In this document: piece after piece, positions 58,118 to 64,000 of the stretch
Layout: every line of letters begins with the position of its first letter
Numbering within the stretch: the first letter of the stretch is position 1
Source of the DNA: Cryptomeria japonica
Lineage: Eukaryota > Streptophyta > Pinopsida > Cupressales > Cupressaceae
DNA: 64,000 nt
Reading direction: 5' to 3'
Assembly (NCBI RefSeq): GCF_030272615.1
Contig: NC_081413.1
Location: forward strand, 720,580,367-720,644,366
The notes under the pieces: generated by a model
Databases searched by the model: none
What the model was told of the DNA's origin: nothing
What the model saw: the letters and a program-made list of their open reading frames with translations, nothing else
Made by a program: the position numbers and the translations under genes

Positions 58118-58900
58118 GATACTGATGAAGAGACTGGGAAGTGGGTTGCCGAGATTGCTTCATATAAGCCCAAATATGAGAATAAGGAGGTTAATGCAGA
58201 AGAATTTGAGATCACCAAAGTGGAGCTTGGGAACATGAGTAGATATTTAGATAATCACCTTTTCCAGGTATCAGCTAAGAAGATGCTCACTAGGTCAGAA
58301 AAGATGGGCAGGAGAAAAGAGAGCATAAATGGGAAAATGTCTTGCCCATGCTCACCAAAATAGAAGAGTATGGAGCCACCAAATTTTTGACAAAAAAATC
58401 AATCAAGTTGGTAACTGATGAGTACCAACTCTTCATATTGAAGAAGACTATAATGTGGTGAGTACTCTCACATTCAAGGTTGTGATTTCTAATGCCAGGA
58501 CTTCTATTCATGAGCTTCAGGACCTTCAATGCAGCTTGGTTAATGGCAACAAAGTGGTTAATCTGAACCACGATTGGCAACTAAGAATCTGTGGACTGAA
58601 TAGGTAAGATGCAATAAAGGCTTTTAGGCTGCACATGGAGAAAGTTAAGGCCAAAGGAAATTTCACTCTCGAAGATATAATGCAAGTCGCTTGAATTGAG
58701 TCCATGAGATTTATCGGTAATGATCAGTTACCTAAGCATGCCTAGAAAATGCTGAAGCATAGGTGGGATAAAGAAGCCATTAAAGCAAAGATCAATGCCA
58801 TGAAAAATCCTAGCCAATCTATAATTCAGGAGCTTGCAACCACCTACGATGCCTAGAAAAGTGGAGGAGAGGATGATGATTGAGAAGAAGCGTAGCATGA
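58118..58900 (+). pseudogene. Unidentified retroelement-associated protein, 3' part
   Basis: After one target copy, the frame interrupted at 51313 resumes: DEETGKWVAEIASYKPKYENKEVNAEEF, KVELGNMSRYLDNHLFQVSAKK. It continues in broken frames (LQDLQCSLVNGNKVVNLNHDW; MEKVKAKGNFTLEDIMQ) to about 58890. Charged and helical, no motif recognised. With the 5' part it makes a protein of roughly 850-900 residues before decay. Confidence 0.55.
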
Positions 58901-59773
58901 TGATAATGCTCTGTTTTTATTTTATGTGTTTTTCATAATCTTGCAATGACTTTGGGACATCTATCCCTAAAATACTCTGTTGGTTTTTATAACTGTTTCG
59001 GAGGAGGTCAGGTTTTAAGGGAGACCTCCTCTATTCTTTAAAGCTACTATAAATTAGATTAAGATAGATAGAGAAGATTTTAGAAGAAGTTATTTAGATT
59101 TTGTTTTTAGAAGTTTTGTATTGGTTGGAAGGAAGTCACCAGTTTCTCAAAATTTGACATTAGAAAGAACTTATACATGCATTGTTGTGTCTTTGTTGCA
59201 TGAAATACACATATATATATAAAGATCATATACATTTTTGGAGAAGGAAAACCTTTGAATTTTGAATCCATGGAGTGGTATTTCTTTGCAAATATTAATC
59301 TAATTGAATGACTATGATAACCTTTTTTATGGTAAATGTTGTTATTATTTTGGAGCTCCTTCTGATGTGATTTTAAAAGATAAGTGTTTGAAAAGAGATT
59401 TTATTTCTCTTACCTATATTTATGAAGTGCTGAATAAATGTTTCTAAACTTTGTTTCGATCACCTCCATTTTTCATGTTGAAGCATTTTGAAGAATAGTT
59501 TTCTCTGAAATATTTGTGAACCATTAGCCTCTCATCTAAGAATGAAGTAGGCAACCTTATGTGCTTTAGGTTATAAGCATACTAGATTAATTTAATTAGA
59601 TTATCCCCTAAATAACTAATGGAGGGAGCTATACCTATCAAAAATTTAGAGGGAAGTGGTGTATGCCACACTTACCCAACTGTTTAGTTGAACTTTTGTC
59701 TTTCAAAGAAGGCGACAGTGTTTAAAACAATTTAATTTGAAGAAAGGCAAAAATCTGTTCACTAACAGATTTT

Positions 59774-59790
59774 TGGCGACTCTGTTGGGA
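59774..59790 (+). other. Gypsy-3 primer-binding site
   Basis: TGGCGACTCTGTTGGGA matches the TGGCGACTC..TGGGGA primer sites, complementary to tRNA-Arg, that I recall for Ogre-type gypsy elements. It is the start of the internal region of gypsy-3; gag follows within 200 bp. Confidence 0.75.
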
Positions 59791-59939
59791 AGCGTCAAAC
59801 ATTCAATAGATCAGTATGTTACATGTATGTTAGAATTGAACTCATAACCAGCAACATCAATAGGTTTGCTTTGTTTGGAAAGAGATTGAAAAAAAATAAG
59901 GGGTGAACGGTTGGAAAGAATTTCCATAACCCAGAATAT

Positions 59940-61618
59940 TGCTATGGTAGCAAGAGTTGTTTAGGGACCCTAGAGGGACAACACTGGATTCTCATCCTTA
60001 TACCAGATCACATAGGAGAGAGGGATTTGTTGATGATTGTTTTGAATAATTGCAAGGGTTATCATTTTCCACAAATTTCACGCCCAAGAGTAATGCAAAA
60101 AGTAGACCTCCTTCTCCTACCAGAACTACTCCCAAGGTACCTTCCTCTTCTAGCCATTGGCAAGCATTAACGCTTTCTGGAATTCAATCCCCTCCCCTTG
60201 TAACTATTTACCCTATTTTCATTATGGCCCAACCATGGGGTGCTGCAGTCGGGCCTTTTTCTCTCGGAGCCCATAATCCACTTCCAAAAGGGGCCAAGGA
60301 TGTTTTACCTAAGTTTAATAGAGATGGGAAAATCTCAGTTGAAGAACATTATAATTCTTTTAATGTAGCTACTGGGATATTGGCAGTACAACATGAAGAT
60401 GTGGCTGTTAGGCTTTTCGCTCAAACTCTTACCAAGGGAGCAGCAGATTGGTTCAATCATCTGTAGGCCGGATCTATAACTGATTGGAAAATAATGAAAA
60501 CTGCTTTTGAGAAATTGTTTAAGAGTGCCGATGATGAGCACTCACTTTTGGCTCAACTCACACAAATGAAGAAGGAGATTCATGAACCAATGAGAGACTA
60601 TGTAGCTAGGTATAATAAGATTATTCATGAAATTCCCCAGGCTAAAAGACCAACTGCTGATAACCAACAATGTTTCTTTATCAACTCTGTGCCTCTTGAT
60701 GTTGGTTTCCATCTCAGAAGAAATAAGCCAGCCGATCTTGATACTGCACAAAATCAGGCTATAGAGCTTGAAGATGATTTAATAATAGCTGGGAAGTGGA
60801 GAAAGGATGTGCAAATTCCTCAAGGTCAATCTCAAGCTTCCACCTCTTCAACGGATCCAGTTGTTCAAAGACTAGTCAACGATATGATTGCTTTGAAGAG
60901 GTAGATATCAAAACCTGGAGTTTCCTACCCACAACCCTATCAAGATATAAGTAGAAAACAACCAAACCAGTATAACTATGGGCGACCTTTGCAACTGCCT
61001 GCTGCCCCATAAAGATTGTAAATAGAGGCTCCTCCTGATAAAGGTGTTATGTACTCTTTTCACCTTACTAAAGATCATGATGGGAGTTCTTGTCCTAATA
61101 GGATAAGGCATGTTCAAATGGAAAGCACAAAGGATGAACTAGGTGAGTTCACTGAAGCAAATAAGATTTAAGAAGTACCTGGCGACTCTGGATCATTCTA
61201 CCTTGAATATGAATCAGATTCAGAAAGAGGTGGCAATATTTTGGTAACTCTTGAAGACCCTGCATGTGCAATTCTTACAACAAATAGACGAACCTCCCAA
61301 CCTTCTCCTTTTGCAACTTCTGTTGGAATTAGTCTCAAGGGTAAGAGTCTTGTGAGTAATGATTCCCCCTTTCATGCAAAGACTCCTAAAGTTAAAATTT
61401 TGCAAAGAGATATTGAAAGTAAAAATAATTCTTCTTCCTCCTCCTCCTTTGACATAATTGAATTTTGTAAAGCTTCAACGGTTCAACTTTCCACTGCTGA
61501 ATATTTGAAACTAAACCCAAAGGAATTAGACAAACTGATCAAGTATGTAAAAGAAGATTCTACCTCAGAGTCCTCAGTGCATAAATGTGTGGTTGATAGT
61601 GATTTGTTTACTACTTAA
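59940..61618 (+). pseudogene. Gypsy-3 gag
   Basis: Frames running from about 59940 (ELFRDPRGTTLDSHPYTRS) through 60050-60904 contain DVLPKFNRDGKISVEEHYNSF, VRLFAQTLTKGAADWFNHL, WKIMKTAFEKLFK, HEPMRDYVARYNKIIHEIP and FFINSVPLDVGFHLRR, the capsid-like core of Ty3/gypsy gag. In-frame stops at 60050 (E*LQG), 60464 and 60902 and others near 61010 and 61168 are mostly TAG or TAA. The tail to 61618 is charged and Ser-rich, and no zinc knuckle was seen. Confidence 0.88.
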
Positions 61619-62180
61619 ACACCTACATTTGTCTCTTGTCCTTCCATTGATTCAATTACTCCCTGTGCCTTCCATAATGCTGAAGATAAGCTTGACATAG
61701 AAGTTTTGAAGCCCGAACCTTTCTATTTCTCCCTCCTTTTGAATGGTCAGAAGCTTAGAAATTGTATTATAGATTCAGGGGCATCAGATAACATGATTCC
61801 ATCGTCTGTTGCAAGAGATTTAGGTTTAACACTTACTAAGACATTTGGGAGATGTTATTCAATGGATGGGAAGTAGGTCCCTCTCATTGGACAGGTAAAG
61901 GATGCTTAGGAAGTGCTAGTAGCATGTCCTAATAAAAGGGTAAAATTGACCATTTTGGTTGCTGACATTCCTACAAGTTATGGGATGCTCTTAAGTAGGA
62001 ATTTCTATAAAGAACTTGGAGGTGAAATTAATATGGACTGGTCAAAAGCTATCATCCCACTAGGAAAATAGAAAATCAAACTTGAACCTGAGCCGAAAAA
62101 TAAATATACAGTCTTTCCCTCTGATAATCCCAAAGCCCAAATTTTGTTCCAAGAATGTGATTTTGGAAATTATCTCATTC
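61619..62180 (+). pseudogene. Gypsy-3 aspartic protease
   Basis: LRNCIIDSGASDNMIP has the intact D-S-G-A-S active site (codons 61772-61786). It is followed by VARDLGLTLTKTFGRCYSMDG, VKLTILVADIPTSYGMLLSRNF and KELGGEINMDWSKAIIPLG, the usual retropepsin layout. Stops at about 61875, 61908 and 62069 interrupt it. Confidence 0.88.
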
Positions 62181-62760
62181 TTACATCTGATAAAAAATAA
62201 TTGGATGAAGTAGTTGATGAACAAGGCGGATTGTGGCAAATAGAATTTGATGGAAGTTGCGCCAACTCTGGCTTAGGAGTAGGGGTAGTTTTGTTGTCCC
62301 CTAATGGTAACATTTTTCCTTTTTCTTTCAAGTTGGATTTCAAGAATACTAATAACACTGCAGGATAGGAGGCATTACTTTTGAGATTGAATGAAGCTAA
62401 ATATAAGGGTATAAAATTGCTTAAGGTAAAAGGTGATGAGGAGCTGATTGTTAAATAGATAAGAAATGTTTATTCAATTATGAATGATAGACTGAAACAT
62501 TATAGAAACAATGTTTCAAATGAGATATAATTTTTTGATGTTTTGTCAATTGAAGCTATACCAAGGGAGCAAAACACTAGGGCAGATTCATTGGCCGTTT
62601 CAGCTTCTCTCTTGTCACCACATCTAGATTTTAAGGATGATTCTTATAGGATTGAAATGATTTATAGGCCTAGTGTCCCTGAAAATGTGAATCATTGTCA
62701 AGTATTTGATACTGATTCTCAAATTAAAGTTTTTCTAGAGTGCACCCGTTCATTTGCCTA
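62181..62760 (+). pseudogene. Gypsy-3 extra RNase H located before RT
   Basis: WQIEFDGSCANSGLGVGVVLLS (Asp codon 62249-62251), TAG then EALLLRLNEAKYKGI (Glu 62369-62371), LKVKGDEELIVK (Asp 62434-62436) and NTRADSLAVSASLL (Asp 62585-62587) give the full DEDD set of an archaeal/plant-type RNase H. Unlike gypsy-1, where this domain follows RT and the first RNase H, here it stands between protease and RT. Four in-frame stops, all TAG or TAA, show decay. The linker to 63031 is charged. Confidence 0.85.
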
Positions 62761-64000
62761 ATCATATTTTGAAGGTTTTGAAGATAGTTGCAAAGAATTT
62801 TGTCTAGACCTTGGTATTGATTCTGATAAGAATTTCATTCAGTTGCAAGGGAAATTTTTTTTGAAAGGTTTGGTGACTCTAGAAAGGTTTTTCACTCGTA
62901 ATGATGCATTCACTAGCAAGAAATCTCTTGATGATGATGAAAAGGGAAGTTGTGAAAGGATCAATCTTGGTGATGAATCTAATCCTAAAATGGTAATGAT
63001 TGGCAAACGTTGTTCTTCTGAGGAAAAATGAATGCTTAATGGGTTACTTAAAGAATACATTGATGTATTCGCTTGGTCTTATGATGATTTGAAGGAATTT
63101 AGGAATGGACAGTTTCAACATCAAATTCCATTGAGGCCTGCTGGTGTTTCTTCTTTTAGACAAAAACTGAGAAATTTCAATCCCATGATGGCAGATGCAA
63201 TTTTCAAGGAGGTAGATAAAATGCTTAAAGCCAGAATTATATATCCAATTCATCACTCTACTTGGGTAGCCAATATCGTACCTATGAGGAAGAAGAATGG
63301 GGAAATTCGGATTTGTGTAGATTTTTCGCAATTTGAACTAGGCAAGTCTTAAAGATAACTATGCTTTACCTAATATGGATCATATTTTGCAGATAGTAGC
63401 TGTGTCGGAAATGATGTCAATGTTAGATGGTTTTTCTGGTTACAATCAAGTTAGTGTTGCTAAGAATGAACAACACAAGACAACATTCATCACTCCATGG
63501 AGAACATTTGCATATAATCGTATGCCATTTGGTTTGATTAATGCCAGAGCCACTTTTGAAAGGGCCATGGATTCTTCTTTTAGGTATTTTCATGATAGAA
63601 TTATTGTTGTTTACCTATATGACTTGACCATGTTTTCGAAAGATAGGAAGAATCATCTCAAAGATCTGAGGGTAGTTCTACAACGTTGTCGAGAACATGG
63701 TATCTCCTTGAATCCAAAGAAGTCAGTTTTCTGTGTAACTGAGGCCAAATTATTGGGGCATATTGTTTCGAAAGAAGGTGTCAAGATTGATCCTGATAGA
63801 GCCAATGCAATTCAACATCTCAACCTACCTTCAAATCGGATTGGAGTAAGGTCATTCTTTGGCCAGGTGAACTTCCTAAGAAGGTTTGTACCCAAATTTG
63901 CAGAAACTACCAAGCATATCATTAGCTTGTTGAGTGAAAGGTATCCTTTTAAATGGACTGGTGAAGCCAAAGAAGCTTTTGAAAGGATCAAGAGTTCAGT
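62761..64000 (+). pseudogene. Gypsy-3 reverse transcriptase (runs off window)
   Basis: A linker to 63031, then LLKEYIDVFAWSYDDLKEF, HQIPLRPAGVSSFRQKLRNFNPMM, KARIIYPIHHSTWVANIVPMRKKNGEIRICVDF, a frameshift near 63335, LKDNYALPNMDHILQ, SMLDGFSGYNQVSVA and YNRMPFGLINARATFERAM. The catalytic box reads Y-L-Y-D (codons 63613-63624), so the first catalytic Asp of the pair is Tyr and the enzyme is dead. Thumb and connection follow (GISLNPKKSVFCV, LLGHIVSKEGVKIDPDR, FFGQVNFLRRFVPKFAE) to the window end. RNase H and integrase lie outside. Confidence 0.93.

Larger units (their letters stand above)
48295..59767 (+). repeat. Putative 5' LTR of gypsy-3 (contains an ORF; interrupted by Copia F)
   Basis: A Tat/Ogre-type primer site at 59774 requires an LTR ending just upstream; CACTAACA at 59767 is the natural end. 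TGTTATCTGAG at 48295, right after the gypsy-2 gene, is the best start and gives inverted TGTTA..TAACA tips. Removing Copia F leaves about 4.7 kb, long but known for Ogre-like LTRs. The 3' LTR lies outside the window, so the start is inference. The last part (58900-59767) is non-coding and contains a GGAGGTC..GACCTCC hairpin near 59002-59030. Confidence 0.5.

Overview
The window reads as plant nuclear DNA made almost entirely of nested retrotransposons. I found no host gene, tRNA or rRNA that I can defend. All recognisable coding is reverse transcriptase, integrase, RNase H, protease, gag, or genes carried inside elements. Stacked insertions of LTR elements of 7-18 kb, AT-rich DNA and heavy stop-codon decay suggest a seed plant with a very large genome, quite possibly a gymnosperm. 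The species is inference only.

Layout. 1-2085 is a minus-strand LINE fragment. 2086-6680 is a patchwork of minus-strand Copia pieces: an LTR plus RNase H tail, a solo LTR, then a coiled-coil/zinc-knuckle gag with primer site and LTR. 6681-14746 is a minus-strand Copia element (element C, SIRE/Maximus-like), interrupted at 8853-10014 by another LTR. Its 5' LTR is split at 14746 by a solo LTR (element D, target duplication AGTAT), and D is itself split by a complete 18.3-kb Ty3/gypsy element (gypsy-1, 15456-33769, target duplication ATTTG). A second gypsy (gypsy-2) starts near 34290. Its antisense gene is cut by Copia element B (36423-46393, target duplication CTATA), and B's left LTR is cut by a tandem triple-LTR element (E, 37298-39886, target duplication GGTAA). 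From about 48295 to the window end is a third gypsy on the plus strand (gypsy-3). Its apparent long 5' LTR carries an ORF and is interrupted by a complete Copia element F (51319-58117, target duplication GATAC).

The most notable system is in gypsy-1 and gypsy-2. Besides gag-pol on one strand, each carries on the opposite strand, next to the 3' LTR, a gene with its own TATA box, a 25-26 codon first exon, one intron, and a second exon encoding a plant mobile domain (PMD) followed by acidic and coiled-coil regions. In gypsy-1 the intron of this antisense gene and the gag-pol leader both contain arrays of the 8-mer TAGCGCRT spaced 21 bp apart with unrelated spacers. The motif reads in the sense direction of each transcript. 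Gypsy-2 has a different 20-bp-phased array in the same intron. Gypsy-3 has a third kind of phased array (GTTCA/TGAAC at about 9-bp spacing) in its putative U3, and places an extra RNase H upstream of RT, whereas gypsy-1 places it downstream of RT.

All coding regions are broken, mostly by CAG/CAA/CGA to stop or TGG to stop changes, the pattern expected from deamination of methylated cytosines. The LTR pairs of gypsy-1 and Copia F differ by roughly 2-3 percent by eye, so these two are fairly recent layers on an older base. Boundaries with a target duplication are firm; those marked approximate are inference.
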